64,000 bases of DNA from Tumebacillus permanentifrigoris (GCF_003148565.1 NZ_QGGL01000014.1:33037-97036), one strand, 5' to 3'; shown: positions 1-10,131, numbered from the stretch's first letter. Notes: generated from the sequence alone by a model not told the origin. Made by a program: numbers and translations.

Positions 1-911
<911 letters not shown>

Positions 912-945
912 TAGACTAGGTAAGGAAAGAGAGGGATACTAGACT

Positions 946-1206
946 ATGGATATGATTTATCAACTCGGCCCGTTTCTCCTCGTGTTTGTCGTGTTCTACT
1001 TCCTGCTGATCCGCCCGCAACAGAAGCGCCAGAAGGAACGCGTGAACATGCTCAACCAACTGAAAAAAGGCGAGCAAGTGGTCACCGTTGGTGGACTGCA
1101 TGGTACGATCGACAGCATCGATGACAAGACTTGCGTACTGAAAGTCTCCGAAACCACGAAGCTCACCTTCGAACGTTCGGCGATCTCCACGATCAAGAAA
1201 GACTAG
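946..1206 (+). CDS. yajC: Sec translocase accessory subunit YajC
   Basis: This 86-residue single-pass membrane protein associates with SecDF-YidC and assists SecYEG export. One N-terminal hydrophobic helix (about residues 5-22) is followed by the family hallmark LIRPQQKRQKE and a small cytoplasmic domain containing VVTVGGLHGTI. A purine-rich Shine-Dalgarno (GGAAAGAGAGG) lies ahead of the ATG. It lies 34 bases after tgt, probably co-transcribed, and a strong hairpin terminator follows. secD-secF are encoded 6.7 kb downstream in the same conserved neighbourhood. Confidence 0.95.
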   Translation: MDMIYQLGPFLLVFVVFYFLLIRPQQKRQKERVNMLNQLKKGEQVVTVGGLHGTIDSIDDKTCVLKVSETTKLTFERSAISTIKKD

Positions 1207-1213
1207 GTACATA

Positions 1214-1252
1214 AAAAAAAGACCCGACTCGTCACGAGTGGGGTCTTTTTTT
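1214..1252 (+). terminator. Bidirectional rho-independent terminator
   Basis: The arms GACCCGACTCGT and ACGAGTGGGGTC, with a T run on one side and an A run on the other, serve convergent yajC and the TIGR04086 gene. Confidence 0.9.
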
Positions 1253-1253
1253 G

Positions 1254-1652
1254 CTACTTGCGGAGGTTGACGCCGATCATGCCGCCGAATGCACCGATCA
1301 AGCCCATGAGAATCGTCTGGAACAAGTTGTTGAGATTGAACAGCGGACCACTGACCATCAAGAGGCCGAGCAACGTGATCAACACCGCGTAGCAGAGACC
1401 TGTCAAGGCTCCGTAATACCAGCCCTTGGTGCCCGCATGTCGAGCGGCGAGCATCGAACCGACCACGACGGCCACCATGTTCAGCACATAGGTGATACTG
1501 GACAGCCTCGCTTCGGCAATCGATGTCCAGCCTAGTAGCAACGTCGTGACGAGGATTGAGATCAGTGCAGTACTGAAAGCCGCCACCAGTCCGTACAGCA
1601 CCGGCGTACCGCCAAAATTCGGGGTATAGTCGGTAAACAAATTGTTCTTCAC
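1254..1652 (-). CDS. TIGR04086 family membrane protein (YrzE-like)
   Basis: This 132-residue protein has four predicted membrane helices and little else. It matches the TIGR04086/YrzE type that sits between yajC and spoVB in Bacilli. Glycine-rich helices (for example GLIGAFGGMIGVN at the C-terminus) and the conserved position support the family call. The GTG start has GGAGG nine bases upstream. No biochemical function is known for the family. It is convergent with yajC and shares its terminator. Confidence 0.8.
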   Translation of the reverse strand: MKNNLFTDYTPNFGGTPVLYGLVAAFSTALISILVTTLLLGWTSIAEARLSSITYVLNMVAVVVGSMLAARHAGTKGWYYGALTGLCYAVLITLLGLLMVSGPLFNLNNLFQTILMGLIGAFGGMIGVNLRK

Positions 1653-1799
1653 CCTGAAGCACCTCCACTGCGTTTGGTAGTCGTGTCTGTCCGTTCATGT
1701 ATATTCGCTTGTACCAGCGGACATGATGAGTGATGCCGGGATCATAGCAAACGACTTCCACACATCCCAGCCTACATCGCAGCCCCGGCTTTTTCTACG

Positions 1800-1841
1800 A
1801 AAAAGAGACCTTTTCGCCCTAGCGGCGGAAAGGTCTTTTTC
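1800..1841. terminator. Hairpin in the 1653-1994 intergenic gap
   Basis: AAGAGACCTTTTCGCC pairs with GGCGGAAAGGTCTTTTT, and A and T runs flank it on both sides. It lies between two divergently transcribed genes, so it ends no obvious CDS. The rest of the 342-base gap shows only a -10-like TATAAT at 1904-1909 ahead of the GGDEF gene. Confidence 0.6.
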
Positions 1842-1994
1842 AACTCCTATGCTCATTGATTTTAACTTACATTTATGAAGAAGTTGAAACATAGACATAA
1901 TGGTATAATAATCCAAGAAGGAATTGTGTAGCGAAAGTGGAAGTAATACAGAACTATCTATAAAGACTAGTACTTGAGAAAGGAGTGATGGTGT

Positions 1995-4190
1995 GTGAAC
2001 CGCTCGATTGACAAAGTGTATATGTACGCTGTGATCGCGGTGGCCTGCTTTCTCATAAGCGGTGTGACGGAGCATCTCGACTTGTACACACGGGTCGACA
2101 TCATTCCTTTGTTCTTGCTCGGGATCTTGGTGGAGATCATACAGATTCCGCTTGGCAATGCGTACGGAACACTTACGGTCGGTGTTGTACTGGGGACGAT
2201 GATTCTCGAAGGTCCGTTTGTCGCGGCCCCGTTGGTGGCGACTGCCGTGTTGTTCCAAGCGTTTTTGAACAATCGAATCCTCAAAAAGAACCACAAGGGA
2301 TATTTCATCGCGTTTTTCAACGCTGCCCAATATGCGGTCTGTGTGTTTGCTGCCTATGGCGTGTTCACGTGGTTAGGTGGACGCGAAGTATCGACGACAG
2401 AGATGCTCAGTTCGATGCAGCTGTTGATTTTCATCCCGGTTGCGCTGACGTACATGATCGTCAACCATACGTCGGTCTACGTGCTCTTCTTTCTGCGCAA
2501 AGACCCGATGCTTTCGGGAAATTACGCCCAACTGTTTCTCTCCGATTCGCTCAACTATCTGATCTCGACGCCATTTGCGGTCTTCATGTTGCTGTTCAGC
2601 CATTATCTGCCGGTGGTCTTCCTCATCTTCTTGCCTCTGATCCTGTTCGGGCAGGTCATGAAGCTGTATCAGAAGATCACGCGCCTCAATGAAGTCCATC
2701 AGGTCAACGCCCAATTGCAAAGCGAGTTCGACCTCGACAAAATCTACAGCACGATCGTCGAGACGTCGGGGCGCTTGACCAACTGTGCGGCTGGCGTACT
2801 CTGGGTATTTCGAGGTGACCGCATCTACCCGGTCTGTTCCAGCGATGACAGTTTGATCGGACAATTGCCGCAGGACGGGATGTCGCTTGAGCAAACTGGC
2901 ATCGTCGTCAACGCGGTTCTCAACAAGCGCGTCGAGCGTGTCGATGATGTGGCAAAAGACCGCCGTGTCAAGTCGATCAAGGGCAAGGCGCACTTCGAAT
3001 CGATGCTGGTCGTACCGCTGTTGGCTCGTGACAAAGTCGTAGGCGTCATCACCTGCTACGGGAAGCGTCCGTATGCGTTCTCGCAGGAACAGACGGAGTG
3101 GGTTACGGTATTGGCGACTCAAGTTGGTGTGATCATTGAGAACGCCAACCTCTATTCGGAATTGCAAGAAGCGACGTTGCGCGACCCAGGTACAGGGCTG
3201 TACAACTACCGCTATTTCTACCAAGAGTTGAAACGTAGCACCCAGATCGCCAAAGATCTCGGCAATCCGCTCTCGATCGTGATCATCGATATCGACCACT
3301 TCAAGAAATACAACGATACGTATGGCCACGTCGTCGGCGACGAAGTGCTGCGCCAGACGGGGCAAGTGATCCAGAAAACGATCGGCACACGCGGTGTCGT
3401 CGCCCGCTATGGGGGCGAGGAGTTCGCGGTGATCCTCAATGAGTCCTTGGAACATGCCAAGCAGAGCGTGGAGCACTTGCGCCGCGCCGTCGCGCACAAC
3501 AAGTTTGAGTACCAAGGCTATGTCGTACAAGGCGTGACCGTCTCGGTGGGCCTCGCCACTTATCCAGATCATGATCAAGATGAGAAGGAATTGTTGGAGA
3601 AGGCAGACCAAGCGATGTACTGGGGAGCGAAGCAACGGGGACGGAACAAGGTCGCCGTCTACACACCAGACTTTGACGCCCACTTGTTTGTCGATCAGTT
3701 GACCGGTTTGTATACCTATCATTACTTGCACATGAAGATGATGGACGAATACATGATGTCGACACGGGAGAATGGCTCGTCTTTTGGCCTGATCTTCTTC
3801 AACGTCATCGAATTTGACAACATCAACCGCACCTTTGGGTTTGAGATTGGCAACCATGTGTTGCGAGAGATCTCCGTGTTGGTCAAGCAGAACGTCCGCC
3901 ACGGCGAGATTGCGTGCCGCTATGGCGGTGACGAGTTCCTGTTGTTGGTGCCGACAGTCGATCGCATCGAGGCACAACGCATCCGCGAGCGCATCACACG
4001 GGCGATTTCCCAACATCCGTTCCGCGTGCGCGACAACGTAATTGTGCGGGTGATGGTGCGCTCCGATGTGCTGATCTTCCCGGACGAAGTAGCGGAGGAG
4101 CCGCAGTTGATCTCGATGATTCCCGAGACGTTCCTGCACCTGTCCAGCGAATGGAAGCAAGCACAAGACCGTCAACCACAAGACGCGTAA
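1995..4190 (+). CDS. Membrane GAF protein with two GGDEF domains
   Basis: This 731-residue signalling protein has an N-terminal block of about seven membrane helices (residues 8-215), a GAF domain (about 235-390) and two GGDEF domains. The first GGDEF domain (about 395-550) is canonical, with IDIDHFKKYNDTYGH for metal and nucleotide contacts and RYGGEEF near residue 471, so it should make cyclic-di-GMP. The second (about 560-715) keeps RYGGDEF but its metal and guanine contacts are replaced (FFNVIEFDNINRTFG), so it is likely non-catalytic. The GTG start is preceded by AAAGGAGTG. The ligand of the GAF domain cannot be told. Confidence 0.88.
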   Translation: MNRSIDKVYMYAVIAVACFLISGVTEHLDLYTRVDIIPLFLLGILVEIIQIPLGNAYGTLTVGVVLGTMILEGPFVAAPLVATAVLFQAFLNNRILKKNHKGYFIAFFNAAQYAVCVFAAYGVFTWLGGREVSTTEMLSSMQLLIFIPVALTYMIVNHTSVYVLFFLRKDPMLSGNYAQLFLSDSLNYLISTPFAVFMLLFSHYLPVVFLIFLPLILFGQVMKLYQKITRLNEVHQVNAQLQSEFDLDKIYSTIVETSGRLTNCAAGVLWVFRGDRIYPVCSSDDSLIGQLPQDGMSLEQTGIVVNAVLNKRVERVDDVAKDRRVKSIKGKAHFESMLVVPLLARDKVVGVITCYGKRPYAFSQEQTEWVTVLATQVGVIIENANLYSELQEATLRDPGTGLYNYRYFYQELKRSTQIAKDLGNPLSIVIIDIDHFKKYNDTYGHVVGDEVLRQTGQVIQKTIGTRGVVARYGGEEFAVILNESLEHAKQSVEHLRRAVAHNKFEYQGYVVQGVTVSVGLATYPDHDQDEKELLEKADQAMYWGAKQRGRNKVAVYTPDFDAHLFVDQLTGLYTYHYLHMKMMDEYMMSTRENGSSFGLIFFNVIEFDNINRTFGFEIGNHVLREISVLVKQNVRHGEIACRYGGDEFLLLVPTVDRIEAQRIRERITRAISQHPFRVRDNVIVRVMVRSDVLIFPDEVAEEPQLISMIPETFLHLSSEWKQAQDRQPQDA

Positions 4191-4198
4191 TTGATGAT

Positions 4199-4233
4199 GA
4201 AAAAGCCCTCGCGCTTCCAGCAAGGGCTTTTTT
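4199..4233 (+). terminator. Rho-independent terminator
   Basis: AAAGCCCTCGCG...CAAGGGCTTTTTT lies just after the GGDEF gene stop. Confidence 0.85.
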
Positions 4234-4308
4234 CTGTGCATGGGGGCGAGGCAACGGCTCCATACTAGTACCTAGAGTCTGTAACGGTACGGAAGGAGAG
4301 GAGGCCCC

Positions 4309-4998
4309 ATGTTGCTGGATGAAAGTCTCGGAATGTTGTTGCTGCGCGTCATCTTGTTCTACTTCGTGATCCTCACGTCGATGCGCTTGATGGGCAAGCG
4401 AGAGATTGGGGCGCTGTCGGTCTTCGACCTCGTCGTCTCCGTGATGATCGCTGAAGTGTCGGCGATGTCGTTAGAGAGTCCCGATATGCCGATCATGCGC
4501 GGGATCGTGATCACCGCGTTGTTGGTTTGCTTGCAAATTTTAGTCTCGTGGCTGACGTTGAAGTCGGTCACGCTCCGCTATCTGATCGATGGGAAGCCTA
4601 CGATGTTGATCGCCAACGGCAAGATTCGCGATGATGAGATGCGCCGCACTCGGTACAGCATGAGCGACCTGATGACCCAGTTGCGGGAGAAGGACGTCGC
4701 GTCGGTCAATGATGTGGAATTCGCGATCCTCGAGACCACCGGGAAACTCAGCGTGTTCCCGAAAGCCGAGAAACGCCCTGTCACCCCGGAGGACTTGGGG
4801 CTAAAAGTCACCCGCACAGGACTGCCGTTGCCGCTGATCGTGGACGGTGTTGTCATGGATGGGAACTTGGAGAAGATCGGACAAACCCGCTTTTGGTTGA
4901 AAAACGAACTGCAGCAGTACGGGCATAGCGAGTTCAAAAAAATCTTTTACTGCTCGATCGACAACCAAGGGGAGCTTTTTATCGATCTAAAAGAATAA
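4309..4998 (+). CDS. DUF421 (YetF/YdfS-type) membrane protein
   Basis: This 229-residue protein has three N-terminal membrane helices (roughly 8-28, 36-55, 60-80) followed by a soluble domain typical of DUF421. The motif RLMGKREIGALSVFDLVVS near residues 24-42 is characteristic of the family. The start has GGAGAGGAGG immediately upstream. YetF-like proteins are abundant in spore formers, and some have been linked to spore membranes, but the biochemical role is not established. It converges on spoVB, and no strong terminator lies between them. Confidence 0.85.
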   Translation: MLLDESLGMLLLRVILFYFVILTSMRLMGKREIGALSVFDLVVSVMIAEVSAMSLESPDMPIMRGIVITALLVCLQILVSWLTLKSVTLRYLIDGKPTMLIANGKIRDDEMRRTRYSMSDLMTQLREKDVASVNDVEFAILETTGKLSVFPKAEKRPVTPEDLGLKVTRTGLPLPLIVDGVVMDGNLEKIGQTRFWLKNELQQYGHSEFKKIFYCSIDNQGELFIDLKE

Positions 4999-5008
4999 AG
5001 CCCTACAT

Positions 5009-6595
5009 CTATCGCACAAAAGGAACGAAGCGCAGGACGCCTGCCAGCACGGGACCGATCCTAGGAATTCGCCGCACAGAATGCAACGTGACGATGCGCA
5101 GCAGGTTCAAAATGAAGAAATACAGCGCGAACCCCGCGACCGTACACAGCGAGACCACCCAGGCGTCGGGGATCTGGGGCATCATGTGTTGCAGTTGCAT
5201 CATCCCGGCGCACATGATCACCGTCGTGCAGATGATTTTCGCCGTCTCCGGCAAATTCAGGTAGAAGCCCAAGTGCCGGGAGACGGAGATAAAGTGCAAG
5301 ACCGTGACCAGCGATGCCGAGATCACGACCGACCAAGCTACCCCGTAGATGCCATACTCCGGCTTGGCGACGAGGTAATAGATCACCCCGAGTTTGACTG
5401 CGCTGCCGATGATCGAGTTGAACATCGCTTCGCCAGCGCGGTTCATGCCTTGCAAGATGCCGGCCAGCGGTGCTTGCAAATAAAGCAGGAAGCCAGCCGG
5501 TGCCATCACCGCGAGAATTGGGCCGACCGCACGGTCGTTAAAGACGGCGTGGCCGAGCTCGTTGGCGAACAAAGTCAGAATTGCTGAAGTCGGGAAGCCG
5601 ATCAGCGCGGTCATGCGGAACGCTTGGTAGAGGCGGCGTTGCACGAGTTTGTGCTCCTTGGCGGCGACCGCTTCAGAGATCGCCGGAACCAGCGTGGTTT
5701 GCAACGACCACGTGAAGACGGTCGGCAACAGCAGCAAGGAGATCGCCATACCCGAGAATCGTCCATACAATGCCGTCGCCGTCGCGGCGGTGACACCAGT
5801 GGCGACGAGACAGCGCGTGACGAGAATCGGCTCGATCGCGTAGGTGACGGAACTGACGAGGCGAGAGAGCGTGACCGGGATCGCGATCTCCAACAGCGAG
5901 CGCAACATTTGGGGGAACGGCTCCTGCGCTTTTTTGATCTCAAGCTGTTGGAACCGACGTAGCGGGTACTTTTTGTAATACGTGTACACGAGGTAGAACA
6001 GGCCGATCAGTTCGCCTGCGACCATCCCGACCATCGCACCTGCTGCGGCGTATTGCATGCCGTAGGGCAACATGTAGCTGGCGAACAGCAACACGGTGAC
6101 GATCCGTGCCGACTGTTCGAGGATGGAGGCGATCGCGTTCGGAGACATGTTCTGCAGACCTTGGAAGTAGCCGCGCAGGATCGAGGAGATCGCGATGATG
6201 ATGATGATCGGAATCATCGCCAGCAGGGTCTGATAGGCGCGCGGATCGGTCAGGACGTGTGTGGTCAACCACGGGGCGAGCACGAGCATCAGGACGCTGG
6301 CCACGACAGATAACAACAGCACCGTCGTCATCGAGACGGTTACGACTCGGCGCACCCGGCGGTAGTCTTCCTCGACCAGCGCCTCCGCGATCAGTTTGGA
6401 GATGGCAACCGGGAGTCCGGCGGTGGTGATCGTGATGACGAACATCAGGATCGGGAATACAGTTTGAAACAATCCAATGCCCTCGGCTCCGATCATCCGT
6501 GACAGGAATATCTTATAAACGAAGCCCAAGACACGGGTGACGAGACTGGCCGCGACGAGAATCACTGCGCCTTTTAAAAAGGATTGTTTGCTCAC
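5009..6595 (-). CDS. spoVB: SpoVB-family polysaccharide/lipid flippase
   Basis: This 528-residue MATE-like MOP-superfamily exporter has about 14 membrane helices. SpoVB-type proteins are thought to move lipid-linked peptidoglycan precursors during spore cortex synthesis. The N-terminus FLKGAVILVAASLVTRVLG and the motif SRMIGAEGIGLFQ are family hallmarks. The frame extends to 6703, but GTG at 6595 has GGGGAG nine bases upstream and gives the normal family length. The gene is divergent from the comN-like gene, the same arrangement seen around spoVB in Bacillus. Confidence 0.9.
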   Translation of the reverse strand: MSKQSFLKGAVILVAASLVTRVLGFVYKIFLSRMIGAEGIGLFQTVFPILMFVITITTAGLPVAISKLIAEALVEEDYRRVRRVVTVSMTTVLLLSVVASVLMLVLAPWLTTHVLTDPRAYQTLLAMIPIIIIIAISSILRGYFQGLQNMSPNAIASILEQSARIVTVLLFASYMLPYGMQYAAAGAMVGMVAGELIGLFYLVYTYYKKYPLRRFQQLEIKKAQEPFPQMLRSLLEIAIPVTLSRLVSSVTYAIEPILVTRCLVATGVTAATATALYGRFSGMAISLLLLPTVFTWSLQTTLVPAISEAVAAKEHKLVQRRLYQAFRMTALIGFPTSAILTLFANELGHAVFNDRAVGPILAVMAPAGFLLYLQAPLAGILQGMNRAGEAMFNSIIGSAVKLGVIYYLVAKPEYGIYGVAWSVVISASLVTVLHFISVSRHLGFYLNLPETAKIICTTVIMCAGMMQLQHMMPQIPDAWVVSLCTVAGFALYFFILNLLRIVTLHSVRRIPRIGPVLAGVLRFVPFVR

Positions 6596-6773
6596 AATGC
6601 GGTTCTCCCCTTTCTCCGTGACAGATGTTTCCTGTCCCATATCTATGCGGGACGGGCAAGGGTTAGTCCGGTTTTGCATCAGCGATCTGTCAAATATCGA
6701 CAAGTCTAGCAGGAGAAATCATAGGGAGCCGCGAATTGAGCGTGTACGAGTAAGAATCGGAAGGCGGGGAGTC

Positions 6774-7124
6774 ATGATGAGCGAAGCGCAACATCCGGAG
6801 CAAGAACACCCAGAGGCAGAGGCGATCGAAGCGGTCGAGCCGGAACGGAATGCCCTGAACTCAGAGCAACGCTTGACGGAGGCGATTGAACAGGTTTGCA
6901 CCAGCAAAGCCGAGGAGTTTCATCTGCTCGGCTACGAACAGGTGACAGGTGCGGAGGTCTGGGAATGCGTCTCGCAAAAGTACAAGATGATCCCGCCGCT
7001 ACACCGTGTGATCAACGACGTGCTCACCTTGAAAACCAATGTCTTCATGAACTGGTTGCTGATTCGCGCCTACAAACAGCCCGATGCAGACGACATGCCC
7101 CCGCCGCCTAAGCGACATTTCTAG
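6774..7124 (+). CDS. ComN-like post-transcriptional regulator
   Basis: A protein of about 116 residues. The N-terminal 35 residues are acidic and low-complexity (EHPEAEAIEAVEPE). The C-terminal 75 residues match the post-transcriptional regulator family that includes B. subtilis ComN (YrzD), with EFHLLGYEQVTGAEVWECV followed by a helix ending in FMNWLLIRAYKQ. ComN controls comE mRNA and binds DivIVA; transfer of that role here is inference. AAGGCGGGGAG precedes two adjacent ATGs (6774 and 6777). Its position between spoVB and secD agrees with Bacillus. Confidence 0.75.
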   Translation: MMSEAQHPEQEHPEAEAIEAVEPERNALNSEQRLTEAIEQVCTSKAEEFHLLGYEQVTGAEVWECVSQKYKMIPPLHRVINDVLTLKTNVFMNWLLIRAYKQPDADDMPPPPKRHF

Positions 7125-7131
7125 CACGCAT

Positions 7132-7196
7132 AACGCCCCCTGCTCTGAGAGATACTACGCGAGTAAATCTCATACAGCGAATGGGGGCGTTTTTTT
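7132..7196 (+). terminator. Long hairpin terminator abutting the next gene
   Basis: AACGCCCCC (7132-7140) pairs with GGGGGCGTT (7183-7191). An inner GAGAT/ATCTC stem and seven Ts follow. The Ts end two bases before the HD-domain ATG, and the 3' arm is also the only Shine-Dalgarno-like sequence for that gene. Confidence 0.75.
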
Positions 7197-7197
7197 C

Positions 7198-7881
7198 ATG
7201 ACGACAACCGCAGTGAAAAAACGAATCACCCTGGCCGAGATCAAAGACCTGCCGCAAGTGTATCAGTACATTGTATCGGCCGATTTGCACTTAAAAGCGA
7301 TGGGATTTACAGAACACGGGTTTCGCCATGTGACGGTGGTGCGCGAACGAGCGGAGATGGTGATGCAAAAACTCGGGTATTCCAAGCGTGAACAGGAACT
7401 CGCGTGCATCGCAGGATACATCCACGACATCGGGAACATCACGGGCCGTCACGACCACGGCAAAGCAGGCGCGATCATCTGCCTGCGCATCCTCGAAGAC
7501 CTCGGCATGGACTACGACGAGGTCGCGACGATTGTCGGGGCTGTCGGGAACCACGAGGAGCAGTATGGTGAAGCGGTCAACATCGTCGCGGCTGCCTTGA
7601 TCCTCGCGGACAAGTCGGACGTGCATCGCTCGCGGGTACGACGCCGCGACGTGTCTACGTTTGACGTCCATGACCGCGTGAATTACTCGGCCACCTGCTC
7701 GAATTTGGATGTCGATGCAGCGAACCGCTTGATCACGCTGGAACTTACGATCGACACCGAGGTGTCGTCGGTCATGGAGTATTTTGAGATCTTCATGGAG
7801 CGCATGCTGATGTGCCAGCGTGCGGCCAAGATGCTCAAAATGGAATTTGCAATGAAGATCAACGGGGCCAAGATTTTGTAA
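7198..7881 (+). CDS. HD-domain phosphohydrolase
   Basis: A cytoplasmic protein of 227 residues. The metal-binding HD signature is clear: His in HGFRHVTVV, then GYIHDIGN with the H-D pair near residue 75, HDHGKAGA, and a later Asp in ALILADKSDVHRSR. HD proteins of this size cleave phosphoesters such as nucleotides, but the substrate cannot be read. The start ATG follows a terminator hairpin by only two bases, and the sole ribosome-binding candidate, GGGGGCG, lies in that hairpin. A hairpin overlapping the stop codon ends the unit. Confidence 0.8.
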   Translation: MTTTAVKKRITLAEIKDLPQVYQYIVSADLHLKAMGFTEHGFRHVTVVRERAEMVMQKLGYSKREQELACIAGYIHDIGNITGRHDHGKAGAIICLRILEDLGMDYDEVATIVGAVGNHEEQYGEAVNIVAAALILADKSDVHRSRVRRRDVSTFDVHDRVNYSATCSNLDVDAANRLITLELTIDTEVSSVMEYFEIFMERMLMCQRAAKMLKMEFAMKINGAKIL

Positions 7882-7894
7882 GGCCCCCTTTTTT
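7864..7894 (+). terminator. Terminator overlapping the HD gene stop
   Basis: GGGGCC (7864-7869) pairs with GGCCCC (7882-7887), then a T run. The 5' arm is coding sequence. Confidence 0.8.
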
Positions 7895-7912
7895 ATGCCA
7901 ACGGGTTCTCAA

Positions 7913-7942
7913 TTGACCATTTAATAGAGTTGACGATATACT
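7913..7942 (+). promoter_or_regulatory. Sigma-A type promoter for secDF
   Basis: TTGACC, an 18-base spacer and TATACT, 31 bases ahead of the secD ATG, which has its own GAGGAGG ribosome-binding site. Confidence 0.65.
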
Positions 7943-7972
7943 AAGAACATTGAATTTGCGAGGAGGATTGTC

Positions 7973-9232
7973 ATGAAGGTGAGCCGATTTCTAGCCTTCT
8001 TGATGATCGTTGCCGTATTTTTTGCGCTCGCCATCCCATCGTACTCGAAGATTTGGAATGGTATCACGCTAGGCCTCGATCTCAAGGGTGGCTTTGACGT
8101 CTTGTATCAAGTGAAAGACGCTGGTGATGACAAGGTAACACAGGAAGGCATGATTGCTGTCAAAAACGCGATTGAACGTCGCGTTGACCAATCGGGGATC
8201 GCCGAGCCGGTGATCCAAATTGAGGAAGGCAACCGCATTCGCGTTCAGATCGCAGGTCTTTTCTCCCAAGAAGAAGCGAAAAAGATGCTGGTTCAATCTG
8301 CGAAGCTGGAATTTAAAGCGCCGGATGGTACCGTATTGGCTACCGGCAAGGATATCAAATCCAATGCGAAATATGTGTTGGATCAACAAACCAACCAAGC
8401 GCAAGTCTCGATTGAGTTCAAAGACGCCAAGCTGTTCCAAACGATCACCGAGAAATACGTTGGACAGAACGTGGCCATCTACTTGGACGAGAAACTGTTG
8501 CAAAACCCAGTGATCAACCAACCGATCTACGGTGGTTCTGCTGTGATCAACGGGCAAAAGGACGCCGACGAAGCGAAAAAACTGGCAAACTACCTGAACG
8601 CAGGGGCGCTGCCGTATCCACTGGATGAGCTGTCCTCATTCTCTGTGTCGCCGACATTGGGCGCAGAAGCACTGGACATGACCCTGTATGCAGGGGTAAT
8701 CGCCTTTGTCTTGATCTTGGTCTTCATGGTCGTCTACTACCGTCTGCCGGGGCTGATCGCGATGATCGCCTTGCTGATGTATGCGTTCCTGCTGTTCGCG
8801 GTGGTTCGCTATATGCACATCACACTGACCTTGCCAGGCCTCGCAGCTCTGGTGTTGGGGATCGGGATGGCCGTTGACGTGAACATCATCGCCACCGAAC
8901 GGATCAAGGACGAATTCCGTGCGGGCAAATCGCTGCTGTCCGCTGTGATCATGGGGCAGAAGCGCTCGATGCCGACGATCATCGATGCCAACGTCACCTC
9001 GATCATCGCGGGTTTCTTGATGTACTGGTTCGGCACAGGGGCGATCAAGAGTTTCGCCGTGGCGCACATCATCTCGGTCCTCGCGACCTTCATCACCGCC
9101 GTGTTGATCTCGCGCCTGATGCTGCAACTGCTCGTGCGCTCGAACGTGATTCGCAACACGTGGTGGTATGGTGCGCCGCGCTCGATTGCTACATCGGGTG
9201 TCGTGCGTCGCAAGGGAGGGGATAAGAAATGA
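7973..9232 (+). CDS. secD: Protein translocase subunit SecD
   Basis: SecD is the RND-like subunit that uses the proton-motive force to pull exported proteins through SecYEG. At 419 residues it has a first membrane helix (about 5-25), the D1 signature GLDLKGGFDVLYQ (about 34-46), the periplasmic-type P1 region, and five more helices in the C-terminal third with the motif GMAVDVNIIATERIKDE. In B. subtilis SecD and SecF are one polypeptide. Here they are separate genes that overlap by four bases (ATGA), which suggests translational coupling. Confidence 0.95.
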   Translation: MKVSRFLAFLMIVAVFFALAIPSYSKIWNGITLGLDLKGGFDVLYQVKDAGDDKVTQEGMIAVKNAIERRVDQSGIAEPVIQIEEGNRIRVQIAGLFSQEEAKKMLVQSAKLEFKAPDGTVLATGKDIKSNAKYVLDQQTNQAQVSIEFKDAKLFQTITEKYVGQNVAIYLDEKLLQNPVINQPIYGGSAVINGQKDADEAKKLANYLNAGALPYPLDELSSFSVSPTLGAEALDMTLYAGVIAFVLILVFMVVYYRLPGLIAMIALLMYAFLLFAVVRYMHITLTLPGLAALVLGIGMAVDVNIIATERIKDEFRAGKSLLSAVIMGQKRSMPTIIDANVTSIIAGFLMYWFGTGAIKSFAVAHIISVLATFITAVLISRLMLQLLVRSNVIRNTWWYGAPRSIATSGVVRRKGGDKK

Positions 9233-10116
9233 AGTTCGAAATCGTAAGAAACCGGAAATGGTACTTCATCATCTCCCTCCTGATCGCGGTCGTCGGGATC
9301 GCGATCATGCTAACTCGTGGTCTGAACTTAGGCACCGACTTTGAGGCGGGTTCCCGCGTGCAGTTCACCGTCGGGCATGCCTTTGTCGGGGATGACATCG
9401 CCAAGGAATTCAACGACAAGTTCACGACCTTCAAGGTCGCGCAAGTTCAAGGCATCGAGGATACCGGTGTCGTCGTTCGAATCGACAAAAAGTTCTCTGC
9501 CGAAGAAGAAGCACAAGTAAAAGCCTTCCTCGATGAGAAGTATCCGAATGCCAATGCACAGATCTCCTCGGTCGACCCGGTCGTTGCCCGCGAATTGGCG
9601 CAAAAGGCGATCTACGCGATCCTCTACGCATCGATTGGGATCATCCTGTACATGGCGATCCGTTTCGAGTATCGCTTCGCGATCTCGGGTGTCATCTCGG
9701 TCCTGCAGGTCGTGCTCGTGGTCATCTCGATTTTCGCCCTGTTGCAACTGGAGATCGACATCAACTTCATCGCGGCGATCCTGACGATCGTCGGGTATTC
9801 GATTCACGATACGATCGTCATCTTCGACCGGATTCGTGACAACCTGAAACACACCAAGATCAAGACCACCGCCGATCTTGAGACGATGGTCAACGACTCG
9901 ATCTGGCAGACGATGGCGCGTTCGATCAACACCGTCTTGACCGTTGTGTTCTCCGCAGGATGTTTGTACATCCTCGGCGGCACTCCAATCAAGCACTTCG
10001 CACTCGCGCTGCTCATCGGTCTGGTCACCGGTGCCTACTCCTCGATTTTCATCGCCTCCCAACTTTGGGTATCGTGGAAGTCTCGCGAGTTGAAAAAACC
10101 GAAAACCGCAGCCTAA
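9229..10116 (+). CDS. secF: Protein translocase subunit SecF
   Basis: This 295-residue partner of SecD has six predicted helices. The family motifs are visible: TRGLNLGTDFEAGSRV after the first helix, YSIHDTIVIFDRIRDN in the middle, and SINTVLTVVFSAGCLYILGG toward the end. It starts inside the secD stop codon and is followed by a strong terminator, so secD-secF form a complete two-gene operon. Confidence 0.95.
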   Translation: MKFEIVRNRKWYFIISLLIAVVGIAIMLTRGLNLGTDFEAGSRVQFTVGHAFVGDDIAKEFNDKFTTFKVAQVQGIEDTGVVVRIDKKFSAEEEAQVKAFLDEKYPNANAQISSVDPVVARELAQKAIYAILYASIGIILYMAIRFEYRFAISGVISVLQVVLVVISIFALLQLEIDINFIAAILTIVGYSIHDTIVIFDRIRDNLKHTKIKTTADLETMVNDSIWQTMARSINTVLTVVFSAGCLYILGGTPIKHFALALLIGLVTGAYSSIFIASQLWVSWKSRELKKPKTAA

Positions 10117-10131
10117 AACGCGCTGTCTTGT

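Noticed and set aside
2373..4241. Long open frame of over 600 codons opposite the GGDEF gene
   Set aside because: It is a shadow of GC-rich codon bias: no ribosome-binding site, low-complexity His/Arg/Asp content, and full overlap with a gene whose domains are clear. The same applies to the long minus-strand frames at 10361-11788, 13767-15428 and 19406-20497.
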